From: Geitlerinema sp. BBD 1991-9
GTDB lineage: Bacteria; Cyanobacteriota; Cyanobacteriia; Cyanobacteriales; Geitlerinemataceae
Direction of reading: 5' to 3'
DNA length: 64,000 bases
NCBI GenBank assembly: GCA_001657325.1
Contig: LWRO01000022.1
Location: 1 to 64,000 of the forward strand
Part shown: one piece after another, positions 1 to 9,174 of the stretch
How the letters are laid out: each line of letters begins with the position of its first letter
How positions within the stretch are numbered: the first letter of the stretch is position 1
Notes under the pieces: model-generated
Database searches by the model: none
The model's input: only the letters and a program-made list of their open reading frames with translations
What the model was told of the DNA's origin: nothing
Translations under genes and position numbers: made by a program

Positions 1-167
1 CGATCGATCGGTTTGCCCGCCACTTTGTCGCCTCGGCTTTCCCGGCCGCCACTCACGCTTCTCCTAGAGTGCGGGGCTTCCCGCCGAGGGAGCTAAACAC
101 GTTAAGATGTATTAAAGGCTGCGCGGTTCGGTCACCGCAGCACGTACACCGAGCACGGGAAGCGCAC

Positions 168-830
168 ATGGATTTACCGATTCAAGCTGTTCAAGCCCCC
201 TACTACGGATCGCCCCCCAACCGTACCCCACCCCCAGATTTACCGTCTCTATTGCTCAAAGAACGGATCGTTTATCTGGGAATGCCTCTCGTTCCCGCCG
301 TGACGGAACTGATTATCGCTCAACTGCTGTACTTGCAGTACGACGATCCCGACAAGCCGATCAAAATTTACATCAACTCCACCGGAACCTCAAATTACGG
401 CGGAGAACCCATCGGTTTTGAAACGGAAGCGTTCGCTATTTGCGATACGTTACGATACATCAAACCCCCCGTTCATACCATTTGTTTGGGAACGGCGATG
501 GGAATGGCAGCAATGTTGTTGTCAGCTGGAACAAAAGGCTGTCGGGCGAGTTTGCCTCACGCCTCGATCGTCTTGCACCAACCGAAGAGTTTCGCTCAAG
601 GTCAAGCGACGGACATTCAAATCCGAGCGAAAGAAGTGTTGGCGAATAAAGAGACGATGCTCGAAATTTTGTCTCAAAATACCGGTCAGACGAAAGAGAA
701 AATTGCCAAAGATATGGATCGCTTTCTCTATTTGACCCCCGAGCAAGCCAAAGAATACGGTTTGATCGACAAAATTCTCGAGAGCGAAAAAGGCGACAAG
801 CAATCGAAGAAACTTGCAGGTGTTTCTTAA
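168..830 (+). CDS. clpR: ClpR, inactive ClpP-like subunit of the Clp protease
   Basis: ClpP-fold protein of 220 aa from the ATG at 168; the frame is open further upstream, but the family alignment begins near this Met. The catalytic Ser is replaced by Gly112 (context TAMGMAA), His137 is kept, and the Asp position is a hydrophobic residue. An insertion around residues 71-86, rich in Gly and Thr, is typical of ClpR. In cyanobacteria ClpR forms mixed rings with ClpP3 that associate with ClpC. clpP3 follows about 150 bp downstream, the usual clpR-clpP3 order. It should be proteolytically silent and structural. Identification is firm. Confidence 0.93.
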   Translation: MDLPIQAVQAPYYGSPPNRTPPPDLPSLLLKERIVYLGMPLVPAVTELIIAQLLYLQYDDPDKPIKIYINSTGTSNYGGEPIGFETEAFAICDTLRYIKPPVHTICLGTAMGMAAMLLSAGTKGCRASLPHASIVLHQPKSFAQGQATDIQIRAKEVLANKETMLEILSQNTGQTKEKIAKDMDRFLYLTPEQAKEYGLIDKILESEKGDKQSKKLAGVS

Positions 831-839
831 TCAGTCACC

Positions 840-867
840 AGTTACCCGTTAACAGTTACCCGTTAAC
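840..867. repeat. 14-bp tandem repeat between clpR and clpP3
   Basis: Two perfect copies of AGTTACCCGTTAAC (840-853 and 854-867), followed by a partial third (AGTTAATG). It lies in the clpR-clpP3 spacer. No function is evident. Confidence 0.8.
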
Positions 868-976
868 AGTTAATGACGGTGGGGTGACAAGGTTTCAAAG
901 AAACTTGTGGGTTTTTCGTAGCATTTCGTTTTTCGTTGTTTAATACTGCAATCGATCGAAGGGAGTTCTAACAGCT

Positions 977-1573
977 ATGCCGATCGGCGTACCGAAAGTT
1001 CCGTATCAAATGCCTGGGGATACTTACACCCAGTGGATTGACATTTACAACCGCTTGTATCGGGAGCGGATTATTTTTATCGGCCGCGATATCGATGACG
1101 AACTCGCGAACCAAGTCATCGCGGTGATGCTGTATTTGGCATCAGAAGACCCCGATAAAGACATCATGCTTTACATCAACTCCCCTGGTGGATTGGTGAG
1201 TGCGGGGATGGCGATCTACGACACCATGCAGCACATCAAATCCGATGTCGTCACGATTTGCGTCGGGTTGGCGGCCTCGATGGGGTCGTTTTTGTTGGCG
1301 GCGGGAACGCCGGGTAAGCGCCTCGCACTGCCTCACTCGCGGATCATGATCCACCAACCTTCGGGGGGAACGCGGGGACAGGCGACGGACATTCAAATCG
1401 AAGCTCGCGAAATTTTGCGGATTCGCCACCAATTAAACGAAATTTACGCGGGGAGTACCGGACAGTCCCTAGAGAAGATCGAAAAAGATATGGATCGCGA
1501 CTTCTTTATGTCGGCGGTAGAAGCCAAAGAGTACGGATTGATCGATCGCGTTCTCGAAGGCAACCCGATCTAA
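977..1573 (+). CDS. clpP3: ClpP3, catalytic subunit of the ClpP3/R protease
   Basis: ATP-dependent Clp protease proteolytic subunit, 198 aa, the usual length. The full triad is visible: Ser101 in AASMG, His126 in MIHQP and Asp175 in DRDFF. It directly follows clpR, so it is assigned as the ClpP3 paralogue rather than ClpP1 or ClpP2. It degrades unfolded or tagged proteins in the cytosol together with ClpR and a ClpC chaperone. The start at 977 has only a weak ribosome-binding sequence (GGGAG, about 11 nt upstream), but it matches the expected N-terminus. Confidence 0.94.
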   Translation: MPIGVPKVPYQMPGDTYTQWIDIYNRLYRERIIFIGRDIDDELANQVIAVMLYLASEDPDKDIMLYINSPGGLVSAGMAIYDTMQHIKSDVVTICVGLAASMGSFLLAAGTPGKRLALPHSRIMIHQPSGGTRGQATDIQIEAREILRIRHQLNEIYAGSTGQSLEKIEKDMDRDFFMSAVEAKEYGLIDRVLEGNPI

Positions 1574-1653
1574 CCAACCCCGTCTAACCTTGTCGTTGTG
1601 TTGAATTTCCCCCGGAACCTTCTGGGGGACTTCGATGTTCCCGTCACGATCCG

Positions 1654-2271
1654 ATGGAGCCGATCGACTGTTACCGAATTTTAGGATTGACCGCAACTGC
1701 CACGCTGGAAGACGTAAAAGCGTCCTATCGGCGACTGGCGCGGTTATACCATCCCGATCTCAATCCCGGACTGTCTCACGAGAAGTTTGTCGAGTTACAC
1801 GAGGCGTACCAACGCTTGTTGAAAGTGTCTCGATCGACTTCCGTTAAAACAGCCACTGCACCACCGCCACCTCAACCGCCCAAGCCCCCACCGCCACCAC
1901 CACCTCAACCCAAACGGCGGAAATCGGCTACGTTCCAACATCACCCGGATCTCTCTGAGGCGGAACGCGAGTTGAAATGTCAGGCCTACTATCGGCTACA
2001 GCGGTTGCTGCGCTTGCGAAAGTTTCCTCACGCAATTGCCTTAGTGGAAGGATTGACGCAGCGCATCCCCGACGATCGAGAAGTACGCCAGTGGCAAGCG
2101 GTGACGTATCAACGGTTTGCCCACTACTGTATCGATCGACGGGCTTTAGAAAAGGCGAGAATTTATCTGAAAAAATCCCTCCGAATCGACCCCCACAATC
2201 GGGCATTATGGTTGGAAGTCGAACGAGATTTCGTGCGCCTGGAAAAGTTAATGGGACAACAGCGAGAGTGA
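1654..2271 (+). CDS. J-domain (DnaJ-like) protein with polyproline linker
   Basis: 205 aa. Residues 5-60 form a J domain with the HPD motif at 33-35, the site that stimulates the DnaK ATPase. A Pro/Gln-rich linker follows (about 69-88). A helical C-terminal part (about 100-200) looks TPR-like: it has repeated helical pairs and a final segment resembling a TPR helix. The Gly/Phe and zinc-finger regions of DnaJ are absent, so this is a type III co-chaperone. It lies 80 bp after clpP3 on the same strand, which fits a proteostasis role, but its client is unknown. Confidence 0.85.
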   Translation: MEPIDCYRILGLTATATLEDVKASYRRLARLYHPDLNPGLSHEKFVELHEAYQRLLKVSRSTSVKTATAPPPPQPPKPPPPPPPQPKRRKSATFQHHPDLSEAERELKCQAYYRLQRLLRLRKFPHAIALVEGLTQRIPDDREVRQWQAVTYQRFAHYCIDRRALEKARIYLKKSLRIDPHNRALWLEVERDFVRLEKLMGQQRE

Positions 2272-2331
2272 GACGACCCGAAATGAGAAAACGTTCCTAA
2301 AATAACCTTATTCTCTCGCCTCCTCATCACT

Positions 2332-3195
2332 TCATCGGGGTTCGCTAAACTCAGGGAGCGGAGATAACGTTTCGCGGGACGCCTCTTGCGGTGTGAGTGC
2401 GGGAACGTTCTGAGGTGGGGTTGGGGTCAGCTCGGGAAGGTTCGGGGCTTCGATTTCAATCGAAAATTCCGGTTCGTTAGGGGTTGGATCTTCTCCAAAT
2501 TCGATCGTTGGGGTTGCGTCTGCATCGATCGAAATTCCTTCCGTACTTTCGACTCGATCGATCTCAGAAACTTCAGGACTGACATCCGGCATGGCAACGC
2601 TGTCAGGAACGGGGAGCGGTTGCACGACCGGTGTAGTCGTTAATTCTGCTAACGTCAAATCGTTGGTGAGGTAGAGGTGTCCCAACGAACGCCCCTGATA
2701 GACACGACGAGTCAACCGCCAACCGGAATCGAGGTAAATTCGGGCAAATCCAGCCGTCAAGCCTCCCGTGCGTCCGATTTCGATTTGGGGTAAATCGCGG
2801 CGACCAAACGGAATTCCCACTAAAACTAATTCCGAACCGCGTTGAATGACTCGCAAGTTGTACTGTAACCCAAAATCTTGGTTGGCAAGGCGAACGGAAT
2901 AACCGTTACTGTCAGTCGCTCGCCCGCAAGTGCCTGAAAAGTCAAAATTGAGTAACAGTGGATCGACGACGGTCGGATTACTCCCGTATTCGTTCCAACA
3001 AGACTGAGTTTCCGAAATTTGTTCGACGATCAGGAGTTGATAGCCGTTCGTTTGACCGATGGGTGCGGCGATTGGGATAAATTTCGATCGATCGACTTCT
3101 GCTTGCTCGAAGGTACTAGCCATTGCAGATCCCGTCGCACCCAATGTCGAGAATACTACAGCCGTTAAGGCAGCGAGGCGTCGTGCGAGTTTCAT
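2332..3195 (-). CDS. DUF3747 secreted protein
   Basis: 287 aa from the ATG at 3195, which has a purine-rich GAGGGGGA upstream. The frame extends to 3303, but that extension has no signal-like character. The N-terminus is a signal peptide (MKLARRLAALTAVV..., likely cleavage after an AMA motif). Residues about 25-185 match the cyanobacterial DUF3747 family, with conserved Cys in ETQSCW and SGTCGR. The last 90 residues are Pro/Glu-rich and probably disordered. It is periplasmic or outer-membrane exposed. Its function is unknown. Confidence 0.85.
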   Translation of the reverse strand: MKLARRLAALTAVVFSTLGATGSAMASTFEQAEVDRSKFIPIAAPIGQTNGYQLLIVEQISETQSCWNEYGSNPTVVDPLLLNFDFSGTCGRATDSNGYSVRLANQDFGLQYNLRVIQRGSELVLVGIPFGRRDLPQIEIGRTGGLTAGFARIYLDSGWRLTRRVYQGRSLGHLYLTNDLTLAELTTTPVVQPLPVPDSVAMPDVSPEVSEIDRVESTEGISIDADATPTIEFGEDPTPNEPEFSIEIEAPNLPELTPTPPQNVPALTPQEASRETLSPLPEFSEPR

Positions 3196-3361
3196 TAGAG
3201 TCCCCCTCTTTGATTCAACTCGGAACAAATCGACGCGGTCTGTCGTCGATCTTCTGTTTAAGATACCTTGTTTAACCGTGAAGCGTGAAGAGGTAGCCAG
3301 CAATCGGGAAGACAGTTTTTAAATTCTCCTCATCCCACCATCCCCTCGCCTCATCACCTCC

Positions 3362-4975
3362 TCATCCCCTCTCCATCATTTTTCTAGCTTCGTCGAGATG
3401 TTTCCGTAATGTTTCGGAGGGAAGTGGCCCTTGGAGGTGATGCCAGGGCAGCACTCGATCGACCTCGTAATCTTCGTTAACGTAATACTCTAAACTGGGT
3501 AGTTTTCCCCGCAGTTGTTTGAACGCTCGCTTGTAACTCCCGATCGAATCGCCATAGTCGCGTACTAACTCCAGTAAATGCGACAAACGACGGTCTCCAC
3601 GGGAAATTAAGGCTTGAATCGTAGACCAATTGTAACTTTCGGGGCGAAAGTCAATCCCACGAGATCGAAGTTCTTTTTGCAACCGTTTCAATCGCTTCTG
3701 GGCTTGAGGATTAACCCCAAAATATTGAAATGGCGTATGTGCTTTCGGAACGAAAGTGCTACAGCCGAGTGTCAACCGCAAACCCGGTGCAGCTTTCTTC
3801 ACTTGCACCATCATCTCCACAGTTTGCGCTAAATCTTCTTCAATTTCGCCGGGAATACCCACCATTCCGTAAAGCTTCAAGGATTTTAGTCCGCCTGCCT
3901 TTGCATTGACGGCGGCTTGTATGATTTCGTCGTTTTCTAACTTCTTGTTAATAATCTGACGCAGTTTTTCCGAGCCACTTTCAACGGCAATCGTAATCGA
4001 TTTAGTATCTCGTTTGGTTAAAACTTCTGCGAGTTGTGGTGTAACGGTATTGGTGCGAACTGAAGCGATACTGAGGCGAACGTTCTCGTACTCATCGCGA
4101 TTCAACCGATCTAATAACGTTTCAAATTCGGGATGTTGGGTAATGGAAGCGCCGAGCAATCCCAATCGATCGGTCACTCGCAATCCTTTTTCGATCGATG
4201 GAATCAGAGAGGTTTCCAGGTTCGCCGCGCGGAAGGGAAGTGTCAGGTAACTTGCCAGACAAAAACGGCACAGTTCCGGACAGCTTCGCACCACCTCTAC
4301 CATATAAATATCCGGCCAAGCCGCGAGTTCCGTCACGACGGGAGATGCCGAGAGGGTGTTCCCGCGATAGGTTTGCTTTTGGACACGAGGCGGAACGTTT
4401 CGATCGATCGGTAAAATCTCAGCAATTGCACCGTCGGGACTCGTATACCGAACTTCGTATAAACTCGGAATATAGATCCCTGGAACCTCGGCAAGTCTGC
4501 GTAGTTTCTCGGTGCGCGAGGCGGAGCGAACGTCTTGATAAGCATCGATAAACGCGGGAAGTAAATCTTCGCCGTCACCGAGGAGGATCAGATCGAAGAA
4601 ATCAGCAAAGGGTTCGGGATTGGCCGTGAGGACGGGACCGCCGCCAAAGATTAAAGGATCTCGATCGCTTCGATCGCTCGATCGAATGGGAATGTCCAAA
4701 GACTCCAACAACGTCAAAACGTTTCCGTAGTCCAATTCCCACGACAGGGAAAACCCCAATATCTCTACATCCGACGGGAGTGACTCACTCACGTCCACAA
4801 ACAAACGACGAACGTCCACATCCGAGCGCAAGGCCAACGTCGCCCAGACAATTTGATAGCCGAGACTGGTAATTCCCACACTATAGGTATTAGGAAACGC
4901 AAAGACCATCGGAATCGCGTTCGGTTCCGGCGCTGTGGGGGTAAACAGCAAACGTTCGGCAGTAAATGGAGTCAC
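3362..4975 (-). CDS. B12-binding-type radical SAM protein
   Basis: 537 aa. The N-terminal third is a Rossmann-like cobalamin-binding-type domain (FGGGPVLTANPEP, then LGDGED). The central radical SAM domain carries the cluster motif CxxxCxxC in RSCPELCRFC, followed by a TIM-barrel pattern with KLYGMVGIPGE. The C-terminal region has the HHLQG element. The family is nearly universal in cyanobacteria; homologues are often labelled as a high-light acclimation radical SAM protein of photosystem II, a name I recall rather than one the sequence shows. It should be a cytosolic, [4Fe-4S]-dependent enzyme. The reaction is not known from sequence. Confidence 0.85.
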   Translation of the reverse strand: MTPFTAERLLFTPTAPEPNAIPMVFAFPNTYSVGITSLGYQIVWATLALRSDVDVRRLFVDVSESLPSDVEILGFSLSWELDYGNVLTLLESLDIPIRSSDRSDRDPLIFGGGPVLTANPEPFADFFDLILLGDGEDLLPAFIDAYQDVRSASRTEKLRRLAEVPGIYIPSLYEVRYTSPDGAIAEILPIDRNVPPRVQKQTYRGNTLSASPVVTELAAWPDIYMVEVVRSCPELCRFCLASYLTLPFRAANLETSLIPSIEKGLRVTDRLGLLGASITQHPEFETLLDRLNRDEYENVRLSIASVRTNTVTPQLAEVLTKRDTKSITIAVESGSEKLRQIINKKLENDEIIQAAVNAKAGGLKSLKLYGMVGIPGEIEEDLAQTVEMMVQVKKAAPGLRLTLGCSTFVPKAHTPFQYFGVNPQAQKRLKRLQKELRSRGIDFRPESYNWSTIQALISRGDRRLSHLLELVRDYGDSIGSYKRAFKQLRGKLPSLEYYVNEDYEVDRVLPWHHLQGPLPSETLRKHLDEARKMMERG

Positions 4976-5398
4976 GAGATCGATAAACAGCGCGAGTTTA
5001 GACTCTTATCTTAGCGGGAATCTCAGCGGGACACGGGACGCTTTTCTCACCAGCGATTTGCAGCCGACCATCGGTCAGTTGAAAATCTGTCTGTCCTCGA
5101 GATCGACTAACGCTCACCAACACGCTAGAATAGCGTGTGAGCCAAATGCAACGCCACCTGAAACCGAATGAAACTATCCCGTTGTTGGATGCCTAACTTC
5201 AAAGCTCGTTGTTTTTTATCCCCAGATGCGTTTGCCAGTGTTGTGACCTGGGTGGAAACTAAAGGTCTCGATCGGAGTCTCGATCGATAAACATCGATAA
5301 ACGACTTGCCAATCGAAACAAACGAAACCGCTACTTATTCCGTTCTCGTTTGTTGGCGACATGCAAAATCGGGTCAAATGCTGTAGGAGAAGCGAGAT
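4976..5398. other. Noncoding spacer between divergent genes
   Basis: 423 bp between the radical SAM gene (minus) and the 103-aa gene (plus), so it must hold both promoters. I see no convincing -35/-10 pair, RNA gene or repeat. AGGAG at 5385-5389 is the ribosome-binding site of the downstream gene. Confidence 0.6.
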
Positions 5399-5710
5399 AT
5401 GCTACACCGCAAGCTGTATCAGTATTGTTGCGACGGTCGTGAAGTTTGTATCTTCCTGAGAGACCAGCAGCGTTGGATCGATCGCGCTCAAATTTTAGAA
5501 ATCGAAGGTGATTTGGTAACGTTGCGCTACGAATCCGACGAAGAAGACGAACTTTGTGCTTGGGAAGAGATGGTGCGCCTTGAAAGTATTGGATCGGTGA
5601 GTCAAAAATTAGCCAGCGTTCCAAAAGGAGATGTCGAACCACTCGTCAGCGATGATTGCCCGGAAGACGAGAAAATCCGCAGAATTCATCCAGACTCCAA
5701 TCCCGAATAA
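5399..5710 (+). CDS. Small conserved cyanobacterial protein (DUF6679-like)
   Basis: 103 aa with AGGAG 9 nt before the ATG. The first 75 residues are well ordered and conserved-looking (YCCDGREVCIFLRDQQRWI, then a strand-rich acidic stretch DEEDELCAWEEMVRLESIG). The C-terminus is acidic and polar. It resembles the cyanobacterial family I know as DUF6679; the number is from memory. There is no signal peptide or membrane segment, so it is cytosolic. A terminator-like hairpin follows, suggesting a monocistronic unit. Function unknown. Confidence 0.8.
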   Translation: MLHRKLYQYCCDGREVCIFLRDQQRWIDRAQILEIEGDLVTLRYESDEEDELCAWEEMVRLESIGSVSQKLASVPKGDVEPLVSDDCPEDEKIRRIHPDSNPE

Positions 5711-5740
5711 GCGTTCCGACTCTTAAATCGCGACCGATCG

Positions 5741-5774
5741 ACCCGGTTCTCTAACCAGAGCCGGGTTGTTGTTT
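5741..5774 (+). terminator. Rho-independent terminator after the 103-aa gene
   Basis: ACCCGG (5741-5746) pairs with CCGGGT (5761-5766). An inner CTCT/AGAG helix closes an AACC loop, and a T-rich run (TTGTTGTTT) follows. It lies 30 bp after the stop codon. Confidence 0.7.
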
Positions 5775-5853
5775 GGGGACTTCCCGCTCGATCGGCGCAA
5801 AGCTCGACTCTGATATGATAGTGTGAATTCAATGTCGCTCCTCCAAGTTCCTT

Positions 5854-6201
5854 ATGGCTCGCTACACCGCACTCTTTGTTGTAGCCGCTCCCGTACAACA
5901 CGTTCGGCAAGCTTTGCCCGATCTGTTGAAAGCTTGCAACTTCGAGCCGATTTATCAGACCGCAGATTACGTCATGGCTCGCGAGACACCGGGGCGGGTC
6001 TCTTATGCCAAATTGGTAACGGTCGAAGTTCTTATCGACGTGCCGATCGACAACGATCGAGAAGTTCGACTGAATTTTGTGGTTAAAAACGAGGAATTAC
6101 CGCTTCAAATCAACAACCACTGTCAAGAAATGTTCGAGTCTGTCAAGACCTCTGTATCGGATAGTCAGCAGTGGCAACTCCTCGAAACGGTTGCAGGCTG
6201 A
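5854..6201 (+). CDS. Conserved cyanobacterial hypothetical protein, 115 aa
   Basis: 115 aa, no signal peptide and no clear domain. The sequence (MARYTALFVVAAPVQHVRQAL..., RVSYAKL, then a strand-rich segment and a C-terminal helix) suggests a small alpha/beta fold. It is followed at 6289 by a frame whose product shares the RVSYA-L block and the C-terminal N-C-ES helix, possibly a diverged tandem paralogue. Function unknown; the reading frame is well supported by its codon pattern. Confidence 0.75.
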   Translation: MARYTALFVVAAPVQHVRQALPDLLKACNFEPIYQTADYVMARETPGRVSYAKLVTVEVLIDVPIDNDREVRLNFVVKNEELPLQINNHCQEMFESVKTSVSDSQQWQLLETVAG

Positions 6202-6288
6202 TTGGCTTGCAATTGACTTGAAAACATCGATCGCCCTTTCCCTCGATATCTAGATTGGTTATCTAGATTTGTTTTGTCCTCCTAGACT

Positions 6289-6621
6289 TTGCAAACGGCT
6301 CCATGGCAAGTCTGGGAGGATGTCGTGTTTTCGTTGACATCATTTCGCCGAGTGAGTTATGCCGAGCTGATGTTGTCGCGTTCGTTCGATCTCGATCGCA
6401 ATGTTAACGCTGTAATCGTCGAGTTGACATCCTCGAAACGCTCGATAGTCCAGTTTGATTCTTTTAACACTGCAATTCCAAACTGTTGCGTGCGTCTTCT
6501 AGAATCCTTTCAACGAGCGTTGTCCCAAACGTTGTTTAACGCTCGTGTCCGCGCCGAGCGCGGGGCTTCTACTGTTTTAACGAAACGACGATGCGATCGA
6601 AATTTACTGTACTGGCCTTAA
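6289..6621 (+). CDS. Possible diverged, N-terminally short paralogue of the 115-aa protein
   Basis: This 110-codon frame begins at TTG 6289, directly after an in-frame TAG at 6283. Its middle reads RRVSYAELM and its end IPNCCVRLLESFQRALS. These align with GRVSYAKLV and INNHCQEMFESVKTSVS of the preceding gene, at about the same spacing. The N-terminal 45 residues of that gene have no counterpart here, there is no good ribosome-binding site, and the 3' end runs into the FAD gene at 6591. It is either a real short paralogue or a decaying duplicate; I cannot decide. Confidence 0.35.
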   Translation: MQTAPWQVWEDVVFSLTSFRRVSYAELMLSRSFDLDRNVNAVIVELTSSKRSIVQFDSFNTAIPNCCVRLLESFQRALSQTLFNARVRAERGASTVLTKRRCDRNLLYWP

Positions 6622-8648
6622 CGCCGCTCCTGGCTTCCAGCATTTTCCCCTTCGTACTGGACGCTCGATCGAGCGTTCGCGCCGAACTCGGAGCTGCCTC
6701 TCCACCGAGAACTCCCGACGCCGAAGAAACCTGTGAACTTCTCGTGGTTGGCGGTGGACTTGCTGGAGCCGCCGCCGCTTACGAAGCGCTTCTCGCTGGA
6801 AAAACGGTCTGTCTGACGGAAATTACCGATTGGGTTGGCGGACAGATTTCGTCTCAAGGGACTTCTGCCCTCGACGAACGGGCCACGCAACGCAGCTTGT
6901 TGTACTATCCCCGAGGCTATCTCGCCTTGCGATCTGAGATTGAAGATCGCTACAACTTGCTCAACCCCGGCGCGTGTTGGGTGAGCGAGTCTTGTTTCAT
7001 GCCTTACGACGGCCACGAGTTGCTGTTTGAAATCCTCGAAGATGCAGCCGACGAGGGCGATGGGACGTTGAAATGGTTTCCCAATACCGTCGTCAAATCC
7101 CTAGAGTATAACGCCGAGGGCAATCTCATTACAGGCGCGATTGCGATTCAACACCAAAGCGCTCCCGACACGCCGCCGCTCAACACGTTTCCACTTTCGC
7201 AAACGATCGAGGACGCTTATCGCTACGAAGATTCGGAATTCTTAAAAAAATCGATCGTTCGCTTCGTCCCGCAATCACCGGACAAAGACGAACCACTGCG
7301 CACGTCGTCCGACTGGTACGTTATCGACGCTAGCGAAACGGGAGAACTCATTGCCTTAGCGGACGTTCCCTACCGCCTGGGAATCGATCCCCGTTCCTTC
7401 CTCGAACCGTCTTCATCCAGTGAAACTGGAGATCCCTACTGCACGCAAGGTTTTACGTACACCTTTGCCATGGAAGCGATGGAGGAACCGCAAGACCACG
7501 AAATGCCGCCGTTTTACCCGCAGTACGAGCCGTACTACAGCTACGAACTCGATCGACTGGCCGACTTCACCCTGGTTTATACCTATCGCCGCATCCACAG
7601 TATGAAGCCGAAGGAAGACTTGCCTTCCGACGTGCGCCAATATCCCATCTATCCCGGCGATATCTCCATGCAAAATTGGACGTGGGGGAACGACTATCGA
7701 CCAGGTACGTCTCAGGATAATTTAATCTACAGCCGCGACCAATTATTGGAAACCGGACAACTCGAAGCCAACGGTTGGTTAGGGGGGTTGCGCGCGGAAA
7801 CCCTACGACGGGGAGAAGAAAACGCCATCGGTTATTTCTACTGGTTGGTACGGGGAACGACGGATTCTCAACTCGGCGATGGCGTGAAGGAACCGCATCT
7901 GAACCACCGCTATCTCACGGGGTTCGACTCGCCGATGGGAACGGCGCACGGTTTGTCGAAATATCCTTATATGCGTGAAGGGCGGCGGATTATCGGACGG
8001 CCGGGTTGGGGACACGACAGCGGGTTTACAGTTTGGGAAGTCGATATTTCGCAAGCTGACTATCGTGCGGAATACTATCGATCGAATTTGCCCCCGAAAG
8101 AATTTCGGCAACTGTGGGCTGTACTCGCTGGTTTAAACGCCACAGCGATTGTCTCGGGAGAGGTTTCGCCAGATGAGGCAACGCGACGGGTTCGATCGAG
8201 TCTCTTTCCCGATACGGTGGGAATCGGACATTACGCCATCGACTTTCACCCTTGTATGGCATTGAGTCCTCCGGAAGCTCCCGGAAATTACGAACGTCCC
8301 GGCGAACGTCGAGGGGCCGGACGTGCCTTTCCGTTTCAAATTCCCTTACGGGCGATGATTCCGCAAAAATTAGATAATTTGCTCGTTGCCGGAAAAAGTA
8401 TCGCCACCAGTCACATTGCCGCCGCCGCTTATCGGGTTCACTCGTTTGAGTGGTCGGTTGGTGCTGCTGCGGGAACGACGGCAGCTTTTGCCCTCGATAA
8501 CGATATTGCGCCCTACGCTTTGGTCGATAATCTACCGTATCCCGAACCGCAGTTAGAGGCGTTACAGCGGCAGTTGGCGGAAAATGGAAATCCCGTTCGG
8601 TTTCCCGATACGTCCATTTTTAACAATACCTGGGATCGTTGGAATTAA
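6591..8648 (+). CDS. Secreted FAD-dependent oxidoreductase
   Basis: 685 aa. The N-terminus is a signal peptide (about residues 1-30). A dinucleotide-binding motif GGGLAG at 54-59 is followed by the acidic end of strand 2 (CLTEIT) and WVGGQISSQG, as in the FAD-dependent oxidoreductase family PF12831. The C-terminal FAD-binding part has LLVAGKSIATSHIAAAAYR. Homologues are common in cyanobacteria without an assigned substrate. The signal peptide implies export; if so, FAD must be loaded before or after transport. A strong terminator follows at 8723. Confidence 0.85.
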   Translation: MRSKFTVLALTPLLASSIFPFVLDARSSVRAELGAASPPRTPDAEETCELLVVGGGLAGAAAAYEALLAGKTVCLTEITDWVGGQISSQGTSALDERATQRSLLYYPRGYLALRSEIEDRYNLLNPGACWVSESCFMPYDGHELLFEILEDAADEGDGTLKWFPNTVVKSLEYNAEGNLITGAIAIQHQSAPDTPPLNTFPLSQTIEDAYRYEDSEFLKKSIVRFVPQSPDKDEPLRTSSDWYVIDASETGELIALADVPYRLGIDPRSFLEPSSSSETGDPYCTQGFTYTFAMEAMEEPQDHEMPPFYPQYEPYYSYELDRLADFTLVYTYRRIHSMKPKEDLPSDVRQYPIYPGDISMQNWTWGNDYRPGTSQDNLIYSRDQLLETGQLEANGWLGGLRAETLRRGEENAIGYFYWLVRGTTDSQLGDGVKEPHLNHRYLTGFDSPMGTAHGLSKYPYMREGRRIIGRPGWGHDSGFTVWEVDISQADYRAEYYRSNLPPKEFRQLWAVLAGLNATAIVSGEVSPDEATRRVRSSLFPDTVGIGHYAIDFHPCMALSPPEAPGNYERPGERRGAGRAFPFQIPLRAMIPQKLDNLLVAGKSIATSHIAAAAYRVHSFEWSVGAAAGTTAAFALDNDIAPYALVDNLPYPEPQLEALQRQLAENGNPVRFPDTSIFNNTWDRWN

Positions 8649-8722
8649 AGGCTTTCGACTAAACAGAGGTATCGATCGAGCCCTTTTGTGACGAGACGTC
8701 AAATCGAGAATCGATCGAAGTC

Positions 8723-8750
8723 GGGTTCGCCTAAAGACGAACCCTTTTTT
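8723..8750 (+). terminator. Rho-independent terminator after the FAD oxidoreductase
   Basis: Perfect 7-bp stem GGGTTCG (8723-8729) / CGAACCC (8738-8744) with an 8-nt loop, then six T residues. Confidence 0.9.
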
Positions 8751-9174
8751 CTGGATATAGACCGTTTCAACAGACGATCGATCCTCCGATTTTGAAAACT
8801 ACGTGACGGCATTTCCGTCGATCTCGTCGGTTCTTTTGGCCCTCCTGCGACGTTCGATCGAGCGAGATTTCGATAACAGAATGTTATCAGGTTTGTCGTT
8901 CGTGCGTCCCGCTGTTTGGGGTTCTGTTTGCAGCCTGAAACAGCTTTTTTTGGCAACGGTTAACGGCTCGATTTGGCAACGCTTCCCCCCCAATCTGATA
9001 GTTAAGGTGCTATACTGATTAACGTACAATATTCTATAAGTCTTTGTTTTCAACCCGATCCAACAGTCAACGGGATGAAAGCGAACGACCAACGACTTTT
9101 TTCAGGAGTTTTCAGGCTCAAACAGCGGTTGCTGTAAAGCACATCGCTTCGTGTATGCCAGGGGAACGCTGTCG
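8751..9174. other. Noncoding spacer upstream of the 290-aa gene
   Basis: About 420 bp without a credible gene. TATACT at 9011-9016 is a possible -10 box, but no -35 sits at the right distance. AGGGGA at 9159-9164 is the likely ribosome-binding site for the ATG at 9175. Confidence 0.5.

Noticed and set aside
4935-5171. Frame upstream of the 103-aa gene
   Set aside because: Overlaps the start of the radical SAM gene on the other strand and has no conserved content.
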